From the NCBI RefSeq assembly GCF_022346995.1, contig NZ_JAKRNM010000007.1, positions 1-64,000 on the forward strand: 64,000 nucleotides of DNA, read 5' to 3'. Made by a program: the position numbers and the translations under genes. Of the stretch, positions 33,447-42,040 are shown piece after piece. A model generated the notes under the pieces. It was not told the DNA's origin. It worked only from the letters and a program-made list of their open reading frames with translations, and did no database searches. The first letter of the stretch is position 1, and every line of letters starts with the position of its first letter. This DNA comes from Paenibacillus sp. ACRRY. GTDB taxonomy: Bacteria > Bacillota > Bacilli > Paenibacillales > Paenibacillaceae.

Positions 33447-34178
33447 GTGGAATTAGAGCCTCTATATAAGGTGAAAGTCACATGTCATTATTGTGAAACC
33501 GAGTTTGAAACCTCCAGAGTCAGACCGAGCTTGAAACGGCCCTATCGAACAGATTCTGATTTTTGTGCCTACTATAAGCTGGAGAATCCAGATTTCTATG
33601 TTGTGCGGATCTGCCCTGAATGCGGGTTTGCTTCAACAGAGAACTCAACAGATAAACTGACGGACAAGCAGCGACTTGCGTTCAAGGAACAGATCGGTAA
33701 TCGTTGGGAGAAACGGGATTACAGCGGTGCACGGACACTGGATCAGGCACTGGCTACATACAAGCTCGGTCTATTTTGTGCTCAGGTGATCCAGGAGAAG
33801 GATCGCATTGTAGCAGGACTGCTGCACCATATCGCATGGTTGTATCGTTATCGGGAAGATCATGAGCAGGAACGTCGCTTTCTGGAATTCAGTCTGGAAG
33901 CTTATGTTAGAGTGTTTGAGAGGGAAGGCGCGGGCAGTAATGAAGCAAGGCTGCTGTACCTGCTTGGTGAGCTGAATCGCAGAGCAGGCCACTTCCATGA
34001 GGCCGTCAAATGGTTCGGACGTGTCATCCACGATAAACGGATCACGGATGCGGCCATGATTCGGGCATCCAGAGAGCAGTGGGCTGTGCTGAGGGAGCAG
34101 ATGATCTCCGGCAAGATGGAACTGCCTGAAGAGATGATTGACGCAGATAAAGAGGCTGCTAAGCGCAGCCCCATCTAA
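33447..34178 (+). CDS. DUF2225 protein
   Basis: The 243-residue protein has an N-terminal zinc-binding module with CHYCETEFETS (about 11-21) and CPECGF (about 53-58), and a C-terminal helical region (about 95-225) that looks like TPR repeats (LLYLLGELNRRAGHFHEAVK). This matches the DUF2225 family, which is common in Bacillales and has no proven function. It starts at GTG 33447 after GGGAGAGGGATGG. Possible cotranscription with the globin may hint at a redox role, but that is speculation. Confidence 0.82.
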   Translation: MELEPLYKVKVTCHYCETEFETSRVRPSLKRPYRTDSDFCAYYKLENPDFYVVRICPECGFASTENSTDKLTDKQRLAFKEQIGNRWEKRDYSGARTLDQALATYKLGLFCAQVIQEKDRIVAGLLHHIAWLYRYREDHEQERRFLEFSLEAYVRVFEREGAGSNEARLLYLLGELNRRAGHFHEAVKWFGRVIHDKRITDAAMIRASREQWAVLREQMISGKMELPEEMIDADKEAAKRSPI

Positions 34179-34189
34179 TTGAACTTTGA

Positions 34190-34423
34190 TTATTTGCGGA
34201 CAGGTTTACTGGAGAGCAGATAATCACTGTCGTTATCAATAACGGTCATGCTTCCGTTGCAACAAGGAAAGACCAGCAATTTCTTTTTGCCTTCACGAAT
34301 GCGTACAAGCTCTCTCGGTTTAAGGGGCAGCAGCACATTGCTTGCTTGGCAGAACGGGCATTGCTGTACATAGATGTCCCCCATGACAATATCATAGGGC
34401 CAGCTGTTTTCAAAAGGGATCAT
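34190..34423 (-). CDS. Small zinc-ribbon-like protein
   Basis: The 77-residue protein has CPFC (about 22-25) and FPCCNG (about 53-58), which may form a zinc ribbon, with beta-rich sequence between. Its ATG overlaps the stop of the upstream YycC-like gene by four bases (ATGA), so the two are translationally coupled. I recognise no named family. It is convergent with the DUF2225 gene 11 bp away. Confidence 0.7.
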   Translation of the reverse strand: MIPFENSWPYDIVMGDIYVQQCPFCQASNVLLPLKPRELVRIREGKKKLLVFPCCNGSMTVIDNDSDYLLSSKPVRK

Positions 34424-34590
34424 TCCTGATCGCCTTCCGAAGGGGCTGGCTTGGATGTTTCTTCTTTGGCCAATTCGGCAATCTTCTGCAACAGGATGTG
34501 CTGCGGCATATGCATCAGATGCTCAAGCGGTACGCCAAGGGATTCTGCTAATTTGACGGCTGTGTCAGCCGATATTTGTAAAGGTTTCAT
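34420..34590 (-). CDS. yycC: YycC-like small protein
   Basis: The 56-residue protein (MKPLQISADTAVKLAESLGV then PLEHLMHMPQHILLQKIAEL) resembles the YycC family of small Bacillales proteins of unknown function; the MHMPQHIL segment is characteristic as I recall it. AGGAGGTAAATGTG precedes the ATG. The C-terminal 15 residues are Pro/Ser/Glu-rich. It is cotranscribed with the zinc-ribbon protein downstream. Confidence 0.68.
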   Translation of the reverse strand: MKPLQISADTAVKLAESLGVPLEHLMHMPQHILLQKIAELAKEETSKPAPSEGDQE

Positions 34591-34721
34591 CACATTTACC
34601 TCCTGAAAAAGTGGCTTAAACTATTTCTCTAGTATAGAGATAGAGCACTCATAAAACCAGTTTTTAATTGAAGTATTTTCGTTCAAATCCTTGAATTCCA
34701 AAAAGAGAGGTGCCTTATTAA

Positions 34722-36521
34722 ATGAAAACACCATTAAAACCCGTATGGGATCTGGAGTCCATTTTTAGTGGAGGTTCTTCCTCCGAATCGTTCGCTGCGT
34801 ATTTGGTAGAGCTGGAACAGGATGTACGTAAACTGCAAAACCTGTTGATTGAAACCGCTGCACCAAAAACACTTGAAGAAACTCATGCATTCGACGCCAT
34901 TCTGGCGTTACTGCAGAGCTGTTACATTCGTATTTCGGAAGGTTCTGCGTTTGTGTCTTGCCTTTCATCACAAAATCAGCAGGATAAGAAGGCTACGCAG
35001 CTGCAAGGTTCCGTTAGTACTCTTGCGGCCATGCTGAACAGCAGCAAGTCCCGTTTTGACAATCTCCTTAGTCAGACAGCAGATGACGTATGGGAGAAGT
35101 GGGTTGCTCGCGAAGATATCAAGCCTTTGGCTTTTGTGCTAAATGAGAGCCGTACACAGGCTCGTGAGAAGCTGTCCCCTGAACTTGAAGGTCTTGCGCT
35201 GGATCTGGGCGTGGATGGCTATCATGGTTGGGGCAAGTTCTACAATACAATCGTCAGTAAAGTGAACATTCCAATTGAACAAAACGGTGAAACGATCATG
35301 CTCTCCGCCGGACAGGCTGCCAACAAGCTGAGTGACAGCGATCGGAATGTGCGTGAAACGGTATTTGCCAGCTGGGAGAAGGCTTGGACGGATGTGGAGG
35401 ATTTCTGTGCCGATACACTAAACCATTTAGCCGGATTCCGTCTCAAGTTATATGAGAACCGTGGCTGGGATGATATTCTCAAAGAACCGCTAGCCATCAA
35501 CCGGATGTCTCGCCAAACGCTCGATACGATGTGGGACGTCATTAATGGAGCCAAACCGGCACTCGTGAAGTATCTGGAACGCAAGGCGAAGCTGCTGGGT
35601 GTGGATAAACTTAGCTGGAGTGACATTGATGCACCTGTAGGCAAGTCGGGTGGCAAGGTGACTTATGATGAGGCGGCAATCAATATCGTTGAACAATTTG
35701 CCAAATTCAGCCCTAAGCTCTCGAAATTTGCAGAGATGGCGTTTGAGAAACGCTGGATTGAAGCGGAAGATCGCCCAGGCAAACGTCCAGGCGGATTCTG
35801 TACTTCTTTGCCGCTGAGCAAAGCTACACGCATATTCATGACGTTCTCCGGAACGCCATCCAACGTTTCTACACTTGCGCATGAACTAGGACATGGCTAC
35901 CATCAGCATATCATGGAAGAACTTCCTGCGCTGAATCAACGTTATGCCATGAATGTGGCAGAGACTGCATCCACTTTTGCCGAATTGATTGTTGCTGATG
36001 CACTGGTACAGTCAGCGACGGATGAACAGGAGAAGCTTGCTCTGCTGGAAGATAAGATCCAGCGCAGCGTTGCCTTCTTTATGAATATCCATGCTCGTTT
36101 TCTGTTTGAGAATCGCTTCTATGAACAGCGCAAAAAAGGCTTGGTCAATGCAGATGAGTTATCCAAATTGATGGTGGAGGCTCAGCAGGAAGCCTTTTGT
36201 GGCGTCCTTGCATCGGATCATCCTCACTTCTGGGCATCGAAGCTGCATTTCTATCTGACAGGTGTACCGTTCTACAACTTCCCTTACACCTTTGGCTACA
36301 TGTTCAGTGCGGGCATCTACGCCAGAGCACAGCAGGAAGGTACGGCCTTTGCGGACAAATATGATGATTTGCTGCGGGATACCGGTCGAATGACGGTGGA
36401 AGAACTTGCGCAGAAGCATCTGGGTACAGATCTGACACAGCCTGACTTCTGGCAAAATGCTGCGAATCTGGTGATTGCCGATATTGAGCAATTTCTTGAA
36501 ATGACCGCAACCGTGAAGTGA
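34722..36521 (+). CDS. M3 family oligoendopeptidase (PepF-like)
   Basis: The 599-residue cytoplasmic metallopeptidase has the zinc motif HELGH at 387-391 within STLAHELGHGYHQH, and the third ligand Glu in NVAETASTFAELIV. The N-terminal oligopeptidase-F region spans about 100-190. Such enzymes cleave short peptides, including signal-peptide and pheromone fragments. A possible ribosome site AGAGAGGTG lies 12 bases before the ATG. It is monocistronic with a strong downstream terminator. Confidence 0.92.
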   Translation: MKTPLKPVWDLESIFSGGSSSESFAAYLVELEQDVRKLQNLLIETAAPKTLEETHAFDAILALLQSCYIRISEGSAFVSCLSSQNQQDKKATQLQGSVSTLAAMLNSSKSRFDNLLSQTADDVWEKWVAREDIKPLAFVLNESRTQAREKLSPELEGLALDLGVDGYHGWGKFYNTIVSKVNIPIEQNGETIMLSAGQAANKLSDSDRNVRETVFASWEKAWTDVEDFCADTLNHLAGFRLKLYENRGWDDILKEPLAINRMSRQTLDTMWDVINGAKPALVKYLERKAKLLGVDKLSWSDIDAPVGKSGGKVTYDEAAINIVEQFAKFSPKLSKFAEMAFEKRWIEAEDRPGKRPGGFCTSLPLSKATRIFMTFSGTPSNVSTLAHELGHGYHQHIMEELPALNQRYAMNVAETASTFAELIVADALVQSATDEQEKLALLEDKIQRSVAFFMNIHARFLFENRFYEQRKKGLVNADELSKLMVEAQQEAFCGVLASDHPHFWASKLHFYLTGVPFYNFPYTFGYMFSAGIYARAQQEGTAFADKYDDLLRDTGRMTVEELAQKHLGTDLTQPDFWQNAANLVIADIEQFLEMTATVK

Positions 36522-36583
36522 CAAATGCAGTCAGTGGTACCCAAGCATTTTGAATGAATTGCACCCTATACTCATATGTGAAA

Positions 36584-36632
36584 AAAGAGAGCTGCACCAC
36601 ATGTTAACCGACATGTGGATGCAGCTCTCTTT
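36584..36632 (+). terminator. Terminator downstream of the oligopeptidase
   Basis: AAAGAGAGCTGCACCACATG pairs with CATGTGGATGCAGCTCTCTTT in a 20-bp nearly perfect stem. Confidence 0.93.
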
Positions 36633-36761
36633 GGTTATTCTAGTCGTGGGCCTGGTTCGTATAATTTGTCGGATTATCAAGAATTAGCTCGTTTTAAAGC
36701 GTTGGTTTGGCAATTAATTGTGCAATTTATAGTTATAATTACCCAAGTTTGTTTCATTTTG

Positions 36762-36790
36762 TTGAATGAGTATATATGTTGTCATATAAT
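36762..36790 (+). promoter_or_regulatory. Strong sigma-A-type promoter
   Basis: TTGAAT (36762-36767) and TATAAT (36785-36790) are separated by 17 bp, about 50 bp before the next gene. No other feature is visible in the 320-bp gap besides the preceding terminator. Confidence 0.72.
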
Positions 36791-36841
36791 GAGTCGTAAG
36801 TCCTTGTTTTGAAGGATGAAGTGCATAAAGGGGGAGCAATA

Positions 36842-37255
36842 ATGGTAAATATTGACCAGCTTTCATTAGCGAGACAGTTGGATCTGGTGTTTAAAGAACT
36901 TGATAAGGAACTGTCAGGGTTGGACTCAGGTGTAGTTTTTGTGCAAATACGCAATAATGTAATTGGGAAGTTCGGTATTCGACATAATCCGATAACTGGA
37001 CGGAATGGACAAATGGAAGCAGAGGATCAGGGGTTAACTGAAAGTCAGCGCTCCTCATTCCGTGCTATGGCACTCGAGACTTTAAAGTTTAAGCAGAACT
37101 GGACACATGGAGAAATTTCGTATGACTTCACCGTAAGACAAGGCGTGATTTTGGTGGACGCTACCATGGAATCCAATTACAACATGGCTAACCTTATGAT
37201 TCGTTACCCTAGAACAAATACATACAAGGATTCAGGAATGGAATCGTCATCTTAA
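36842..37255 (+). CDS. Conserved hypothetical protein
   Basis: The 137-residue soluble protein has a helical N-terminus (LSLARQLDLVFKELDKELSG), a beta-rich middle (SGVVFVQIRNNVIGKFGIRH) and the phrase GEISYDFTVRQGVILVDATM. No membrane helix, signal peptide or metal motif is visible, and I do not recognise the family. I chose ATG 36842, preceded by AAAGGGGGAGC, over 36809. It has a strong vegetative promoter and its own terminator, so it is expressed alone. Confidence 0.68.
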   Translation: MVNIDQLSLARQLDLVFKELDKELSGLDSGVVFVQIRNNVIGKFGIRHNPITGRNGQMEAEDQGLTESQRSSFRAMALETLKFKQNWTHGEISYDFTVRQGVILVDATMESNYNMANLMIRYPRTNTYKDSGMESSS

Positions 37256-37271
37256 TTGTGCAGACATGCAC

Positions 37272-37303
37272 AAAAGCGGCGCTTCCGGAGAAGGCCGCTT
37301 TTT
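37272..37303 (+). terminator. Terminator of the hypothetical gene
   Basis: AAAAGCGGC and GCCGCTTTTT flank an inner TTCCGGAG loop. Confidence 0.85.
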
Positions 37304-37334
37304 GGCTTTTAATCACCCAAGCATTAGTCCGAAC

Positions 37335-37568
37335 TTAAGAACGACCAGACAATTGTTGCTCAGCGATTTGTACCAGACGTTTAGTAATGTATCCACCCAG
37401 AGAACCTGTCTCACGGGAAGTGTAGTTACCGTAGTAACCGTCTTGTGGAATTGTTACACCCAGCTCTTGCGCAGCTTCTACTTTCAATTGTTGCAATGCT
37501 GCGTTTGCTTGAGGAACAACCAGATTGTTGGAACGGCTTCCGCTACCTCTGTTTTGACCTCCGTACAT
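37335..37568 (-). CDS. Alpha/beta-type small acid-soluble spore protein (copy 1)
   Basis: The 77-residue protein has the two SASP signatures: the germination-protease site within LQQLKVEAAQELGV and the DNA-binding TSRETGSLGGYITKRLVQIA. It coats spore DNA and protects it from damage. AAGGAGGTGACAC precedes the ATG at 37568, and a sigma-G-like promoter lies 31 bp upstream. A near-identical copy lies 3.2 kb away on the other strand; they differ mainly at the N-terminus, where this copy has an extra YGGQNRGSG. Confidence 0.95.
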   Translation of the reverse strand: MYGGQNRGSGSRSNNLVVPQANAALQQLKVEAAQELGVTIPQDGYYGNYTSRETGSLGGYITKRLVQIAEQQLSGRS

Positions 37569-37598
37569 GTGTGTCACCTCCTTATGGCTTGGTGATGT

Positions 37599-37627
37599 TA
37601 GTATGGTTAGAGAATGAGGAAATATAC
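37599..37627 (-). promoter_or_regulatory. Sigma-G-like promoter of SASP copy 1
   Basis: On the minus strand GTATA and CATACTA are separated by 17 bases, fitting the sigma-G consensus GHATR-N18-CATNHTA closely. Confidence 0.65.
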
Positions 37628-37677
37628 GTGATATGGCGTAAGGGAATAATTGGGATTTAATTGTGGAGAAACACACG

Positions 37678-37712
37678 AAAAAGCCGATCCAGACAGGATC
37701 GGCCTCTTTGTT
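37678..37712 (-). terminator. Terminator downstream of the aldose epimerase
   Basis: On the minus strand GCCGATCC and GGATCGGC form an 8-bp stem followed by TTTTT. Confidence 0.85.
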
Positions 37713-37764
37713 AATAAGGTAAATATTATAGGTGTGTTTTACTACCGTACAAGATTGAAAGTGA

Positions 37765-38742
37765 CTACTCCTTGATAGGAGCAATAACCTCAATCCGGGT
37801 GAGAAGTTCAACGGGCTGTTCAGGTTCCAAACGAATTAACCCGGTTTGTTCATCCGTCAGTGGAAGATTCGGGGCATCGGAGAGCCAGGTGTATGGCTCA
37901 ATGCACAGAAACTGATCGGATTCACCCTTGGTAAAGAGCACCCAGTGTTTAAAATACTGTTCATCTGCTGAGTAGTTCAGCATATATCCATCCTGACGAC
38001 GGAGCTGGGCAGTCGCCGCCTGACCCTCCGTTGCTTTGAGAATCGTATCCCAGTTGCGTCCCTGCATATTTACACCTTGGTTTAAGGCGTCCCAATCTCC
38101 AAGAGGCTCAAGCTCACCCGTTGGCAGCTGTTCCTCGTTCTGAGCATATACGCCAGAGACAGGTAGTTGGAGTGTCCAATCGGCAGGCTTGCCGTCTAGC
38201 AGGAACCATGTATGATATCCCATTCCAAACGGAGCGGGAGTGGAACCCAGGTTGGTAACACGAAGACGCTGGCTCAACACGGAGTTTTGCAGCCTGAACG
38301 TCATTTCGAGCTTCAGAGGCACCGGAAATTGTTCCATCCAATGCTCTTCATTTGCAGTCAGCAATTCGGTTGTAATGGCACAGCCTTCTTCATCCTCTTC
38401 AATGTCGCTGACACACCAGGATTGGGTGCGATGGATACCGTGAATATGGTTGTCATTTGCCGTATTCTGATCGAACTGGTATTGAACCCCTTCGTATTCG
38501 AAGCGCCCACGATGTATGCGTCCTGGCGGAACCAGAAGCGGAACACCGAAGTGATAAGGTTTCTGCAAATAAAATGCTAATTCATCTTCTTCTGGACTGC
38601 GGACGACATCACGATCCTGCACCAGATCACGAATCGAGATGATATTGTTTCCTAGACGCGGCAGCAGGGTGATCTCCAATTCACGGCTATGTAGGATATA
38701 CGTGTCGTAACCATTCCATTGGCCTTTGGTCACTTGTTTCAT
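37765..38742 (-). CDS. Aldose 1-epimerase family protein
   Basis: The 325-residue protein has the galactose-mutarotase beta-sandwich: RLGNNIISIRDL, the catalytic-type His in NDNHIHGIHR (about residues 97-106), GMGYHTWFLLDG with the second His, and the acidic general base in LCIEPYTWLSDAPN. It interconverts sugar anomers. AAAAGGAGC precedes the ATG. The ATG overlaps the stop of a small upstream frame by four bases. No sugar-transport genes are adjacent. Confidence 0.87.
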   Translation of the reverse strand: MKQVTKGQWNGYDTYILHSRELEITLLPRLGNNIISIRDLVQDRDVVRSPEEDELAFYLQKPYHFGVPLLVPPGRIHRGRFEYEGVQYQFDQNTANDNHIHGIHRTQSWCVSDIEEDEEGCAITTELLTANEEHWMEQFPVPLKLEMTFRLQNSVLSQRLRVTNLGSTPAPFGMGYHTWFLLDGKPADWTLQLPVSGVYAQNEEQLPTGELEPLGDWDALNQGVNMQGRNWDTILKATEGQAATAQLRRQDGYMLNYSADEQYFKHWVLFTKGESDQFLCIEPYTWLSDAPNLPLTDEQTGLIRLEPEQPVELLTRIEVIAPIKE

Positions 38743-38930
38743 ATCGATGCTCCTTTTCCCACTTGAAATCTGTCTGCAAGCGGCTTATCATGCTCCGCTA
38801 CAGGCGTGTCATTGAGTACATGCCAGCAATCCCATACAGCCTTCCGAGGGAGGGCTAAAACAGGATAAGCAATTCCATCATAACAGATTTCGGCTTGGCG
38901 GGTAAAAAAAGCTGATTCCATTTTTGACAA
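38739..38930 (-). CDS. Possible small protein upstream of the aldose epimerase
   Basis: A 60-63 residue frame (from TTG 38930 or ATG 38921) ends in an ATGA overlap with the epimerase start, a sign of translational coupling. Its composition is protein-like (QAEICYDGIAYPVLALPRKA), but no ribosome site precedes either start, and I recognise no family. Treat as tentative. Confidence 0.35.
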   Translation of the reverse strand: MSKMESAFFTRQAEICYDGIAYPVLALPRKAVWDCWHVLNDTPVAEHDKPLADRFQVGKGASI

Positions 38931-38984
38931 TCTGCATGAAGCGGATTAAGATGGAATTCAGAAGGAAATAACATATGAATTGAA

Positions 38985-39250
38985 TTAAAGCGATGACAGG
39001 GACAAGTAAGTCAGGAGAAAACTCTTCAGAAAGCCGGTGGGTGATGCGAACCGGTGTGAACTCTTAACCGAATGGACCCTTGAGTGCCGATTGGAACAGG
39101 TGGGTCTTGTAGAAATGCAAACCGTACCTCAGTAGAATTGGACGTCTATTCCACGTTACGGGAAAATGAAGGTGTTTTTCGCATGATTGAAAAACACGAA
39201 TAAGGGTGGCACCACGGTCTCACGTCCCTTGCGGATGTGAGGCCTTTTTG
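38985..39250 (+). promoter_or_regulatory. T-box leader controlling trpS
   Basis: A classical T-box: stem I with AAGCCGGTGGGTGATGCGAA, a specifier triplet TGG at 39073-39075 matching Trp, the T-box AGGGTGGCACCACGG near 39203-39217 that pairs with uncharged tRNA ends, and the terminator GGTCTCACGTCC...GGATGTGAGGCCTTTTT. Uncharged tRNA-Trp would favour the antiterminator and trpS expression. Confidence 0.93.
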
Positions 39251-39303
39251 CGTCCGCGGAGAAGAAACGGGCATAAACGAAAAATGAGGAGGCGCAAGTA
39301 CTT

Positions 39304-40296
39304 ATGAAAACTGTATTATCTGGAATCCAGCCGAGCGGTAAACTCACGCTGGGCAACTATATTGGTGCAATCAAGAACTTTGTGAAGCTGCAGCATGATT
39401 ATCAATGCCACTTTATGGTAGTGGATCTTCATGCGATAACCGTGGCTCAGGAGCCAGCTGCACTGCGTGAACAGTCCGAAGCCGTGGCTGCACTGTTTCT
39501 AGCAGCAGGGATCGATCCAACAAAATCAAATGTGTTCCTGCAATCTCATGTTCCTCAGCATGCTGAGCTTGGATGGTTGATGACGACACTGACTTCGATG
39601 GGTGAACTTGAGCGGATGACCCAGTTCAAGGACAAGTCTTCAGGCAAGGACTCTGTTGGTGCAGGCTTGTTCGTATATCCTTCATTGATGGCAGCTGATA
39701 TTTTGCTGTACAATGCAGATCTCGTACCTGTAGGAGAGGATCAAAAACAGCATTTGGAACTCACTCGCGATCTGGCTGGCCGTTTCAATCATCGTTATGG
39801 AGAATACTTTACGATTCCGGATCCGTATATTCCGCAGGTGGGGGCGCGAGTGATGTCCCTGGACGATGCTTCCTCGAAAATGAGTAAAAGTAATCCGAAT
39901 GCGGGCAGCTACATTGCCCTGTTAGACCCACCGGATGTGATCCGCAAGAAAATTAGCCGTGCCACGACCGATTCTGGACGTGAAGTGGTTTACGATCCGG
40001 CCAACAAGCCAGAGGTTAGCAATCTGATGAGCATCTATGCAGAATGTGCAGGCATTACGCTGAATGAAGTAGCAGAACGTTACGAAGGTAAAATGTATGG
40101 TCCGTTCAAGAAGGAGTTGGCGGAAGTGGTTGTCTCTGTTATTGAACCGTTACAGGAACGATATCGCGAAATCCGTGAATCCGGCGAATTGACCGAGATT
40201 TTGGAGACTTCAGCACGTCGTGCCGAAACGGTTGCTGCCAAAACGCTTTATGATGTGAAAGAACGCATGGGATTTGTTCCTAGACGTATGGTTTAG
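39304..40296 (+). CDS. trpS: Tryptophanyl-tRNA synthetase
   Basis: The 330-residue class I synthetase attaches tryptophan to tRNA-Trp. It shows SGIQPSGKLTLGNYIGAI (the HIGH-type signature is in the GNYIG part) and the KMSKS motif in SSKMSKSNPN at about 195-204. GGAGGCGCAAG precedes the ATG. It is controlled by the Trp-specific T-box just upstream and followed by a terminator. Confidence 0.96.
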   Translation: MKTVLSGIQPSGKLTLGNYIGAIKNFVKLQHDYQCHFMVVDLHAITVAQEPAALREQSEAVAALFLAAGIDPTKSNVFLQSHVPQHAELGWLMTTLTSMGELERMTQFKDKSSGKDSVGAGLFVYPSLMAADILLYNADLVPVGEDQKQHLELTRDLAGRFNHRYGEYFTIPDPYIPQVGARVMSLDDASSKMSKSNPNAGSYIALLDPPDVIRKKISRATTDSGREVVYDPANKPEVSNLMSIYAECAGITLNEVAERYEGKMYGPFKKELAEVVVSVIEPLQERYREIRESGELTEILETSARRAETVAAKTLYDVKERMGFVPRRMV

Positions 40297-40352
40297 GCAT
40301 CACGGTCATTGTCCTACAGTGTTAACACTTTACGGTATGAAGTGATAAAATA

Positions 40353-40386
40353 AAAAAGAGAGGAGCCAACAGCTCCCCTCTTTTTT
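40353..40386 (+). terminator. Terminator downstream of trpS
   Basis: AAAGAGAGGAGC and GCTCCCCTCTTT form the stem, with T residues after it; the A-rich left flank could serve the minus strand as well. Confidence 0.88.
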
Positions 40387-40417
40387 ATGTTCAAATAGGA
40401 ACCTGAAACCTTCCAGA

Positions 40418-40615
40418 TCAGGATGTCGATTCGGATGTAGAACGCAATTCCTGGCGCTCCTTCTTGGCACGAATGACGAAACCCCAGCCGATATTGGCAA
40501 TGGAAAGGATGAACAGCAGCGAAGCTAACCAGCCGTTATAAGAAATCGATATGGCTGAAACCGTTAACAAAACAATTGAAGAGAATGCGAACCATAAGGA
40601 CAAACCTTTACTCAT
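40418..40615 (-). CDS. Small two-span membrane protein (possibly DUF5325/YlaF-like)
   Basis: The 65-residue protein has two membrane helices (about 6-25 and 28-48) and a charged Lys/Glu/Arg then Ser/Thr-rich tail. GATGGAGGTTTTTC precedes the ATG. Layout and the GWGFVIRAKK segment recall DUF5325 (YlaF) proteins, but this is uncertain. It is convergent with trpS. Confidence 0.6.
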   Translation of the reverse strand: MSKGLSLWFAFSSIVLLTVSAISISYNGWLASLLFILSIANIGWGFVIRAKKERQELRSTSESTS

Positions 40616-40651
40616 TGGGAAAAACCTCCATCACAAATTTAATGAATCTCC

Positions 40652-40680
40652 GTATAACTTGAAGCGTGCGAGCCATAATA
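40652..40680 (+). promoter_or_regulatory. Sigma-G-like promoter of SASP copy 2
   Basis: GTATA (40652-40656) and CATAATA (40674-40680) are separated by 17 bases, the same arrangement as for SASP copy 1. Confidence 0.6.
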
Positions 40681-40733
40681 ATCTTGCAAGCTTGCAATAC
40701 ATTACAGACACAGATTGAAAGGAGATTTTAAAT

Positions 40734-40952
40734 ATGGCTCAAGGATCTCGTTCTAACAACTTGGTGGTACCTCAAGCAACTGCAGCACTGCAACAATTGA
40801 AAATGGAAGCTGCACAGGAACTGGGTGTAACAATCCCGCAAGACGGTTACTATGGTAACTACACTTCCCGTGAGACAGGATCTCTTGGTGGTTACATCAC
40901 CAAACGTCTGGTACAAATCGCTGAGCAACAATTGTCTGGGTCTGGCAAATAA
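40734..40952 (+). CDS. Alpha/beta-type small acid-soluble spore protein (copy 2)
   Basis: The 72-residue spore DNA-binding protein carries LQQLKMEAAQELGV (protease site region) and TSRETGSLGGYITKRLVQIA. Apart from the first residues, A-to-N and K-V/K-M changes and the last few residues it equals copy 1. GAAAGGAGATT precedes the ATG, and a sigma-G-like promoter lies upstream. Forespore expression is expected. Confidence 0.95.
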   Translation: MAQGSRSNNLVVPQATAALQQLKMEAAQELGVTIPQDGYYGNYTSRETGSLGGYITKRLVQIAEQQLSGSGK

Positions 40953-40979
40953 TTTATCATAAAAGCAAGCAACAAAACA

Positions 40980-41010
40980 AAGGCCCGGAGCGGAAACGCT
41001 CCGGGCTTTT
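40980..41010 (+). terminator. Terminator downstream of SASP copy 2
   Basis: AAGGCCCGGAGCG and CGCTCCGGGCTTTT form a perfect G+C-rich stem with a GAAA loop. Confidence 0.92.
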
Positions 41011-41059
41011 CATCGCGCAACAGTTCCTTACTTGATTGTGCCTTTCCCGGTCCTTCTCG

Positions 41060-42040
41060 TCAAGACCGGGCGGATAAAAGTTTTTTATCCATTTTTTCAT
41101 CGCTTAACCAGCCGACATACGTGTCAATCGTTTCAAAATTGCGGTCCATCACGACCACGGCGACAAACGGATACTGCTTGCGGTGTCGATAGCGCACATC
41201 CGCCCAGCGAACTTTGTATCCTGCAGGCAGCTCCTCTACCTCCGCAACCGCATAGGAAGTGAAGTAGAGGAAAGCATTTACCTCTGGTGATTTGCGTGAA
41301 GCAGCAACAGCCGCATGAGTGGAAGACGAGGCATGTAGATGCCAGGTCAGCTCTGCTCCATCCATTTTTCCAATTTCGTAACTGTCATCCGCAAAATGTT
41401 TCACCACATGCCAGCGGTTCCAGGATATTGTTGGAATGACGATATAGCGAAGCGCCGGTTTGTTATTGTCCAGCCTTTTCACTTTGGCTACAGCTTGGGA
41501 ATGCGCAATGATTCGCCATACATAATAGAGGGCTATTACGATATACAGTGTGACAAACAACGGGGCAGGGGCGATCAGATCAAAGGCCCACAGCAGGATT
41601 GCCACCACATGCGAAGCAAACAGAAACGGATCGAAAATATGAATGATATTCCAGGCAATCCAGCGTTCCGAGAACGGCCTTGCTGCCTGGGTTCCATAGG
41701 TGTTGAACAGGTCAGTAAAAACGTGAACGCCCACAGCGACAGCTGTCCAGGCAGCAACGTGTCCAATGGGAACATCCGGGAAAATCAGTGCAATGACGCC
41801 CGTGATGAGCAGAACCCATAATAGAAGAAAGGGCGGCGAGTGGGACATACCCCGATGATTTCGAATGTACAATGAGTTGCTTTTGAGACGCAGCGCCGTA
41901 TCAATGTCAGGGGCCTGGGAGCCAGCAATGGTACCGACCATCACCGCAGCCGCGAGCATGGGACTGGAAGCCACGACAGGATCGACATAAGCCAGACCTG
42001 CCAAACCAATACCCATGACAAAATGTGTAGAAGTATCCAT
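41060..42040 (-). CDS. YfhP-like membrane-bound metal-dependent hydrolase (DUF457)
   Basis: The 326-residue protein has four to five membrane segments in the first 180 residues and the DUF457 histidine/aspartate pattern: DTSTHFVMGIGLAGL, GSQAPDIDTALR, HRGMSHSP and HVFTDLFNTYG. A soluble region of about 130 residues follows. Length and layout match B. subtilis YfhP. I chose ATG 42040, after AAAGGAGACGTTT, over 42076. The biochemical role is unknown; the family shares motifs with membrane phospholipid hydrolases. Confidence 0.8.
   Translation of the reverse strand: MDTSTHFVMGIGLAGLAYVDPVVASSPMLAAAVMVGTIAGSQAPDIDTALRLKSNSLYIRNHRGMSHSPPFLLLWVLLITGVIALIFPDVPIGHVAAWTAVAVGVHVFTDLFNTYGTQAARPFSERWIAWNIIHIFDPFLFASHVVAILLWAFDLIAPAPLFVTLYIVIALYYVWRIIAHSQAVAKVKRLDNNKPALRYIVIPTISWNRWHVVKHFADDSYEIGKMDGAELTWHLHASSSTHAAVAASRKSPEVNAFLYFTSYAVAEVEELPAGYKVRWADVRYRHRKQYPFVAVVVMDRNFETIDTYVGWLSDEKMDKKLLSARS

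Noticed and set aside
40734..40931. Minus-strand open frame opposite SASP copy 2
   Set aside because: It is a pure shadow of the SASP gene; the same shadow appears opposite copy 1.
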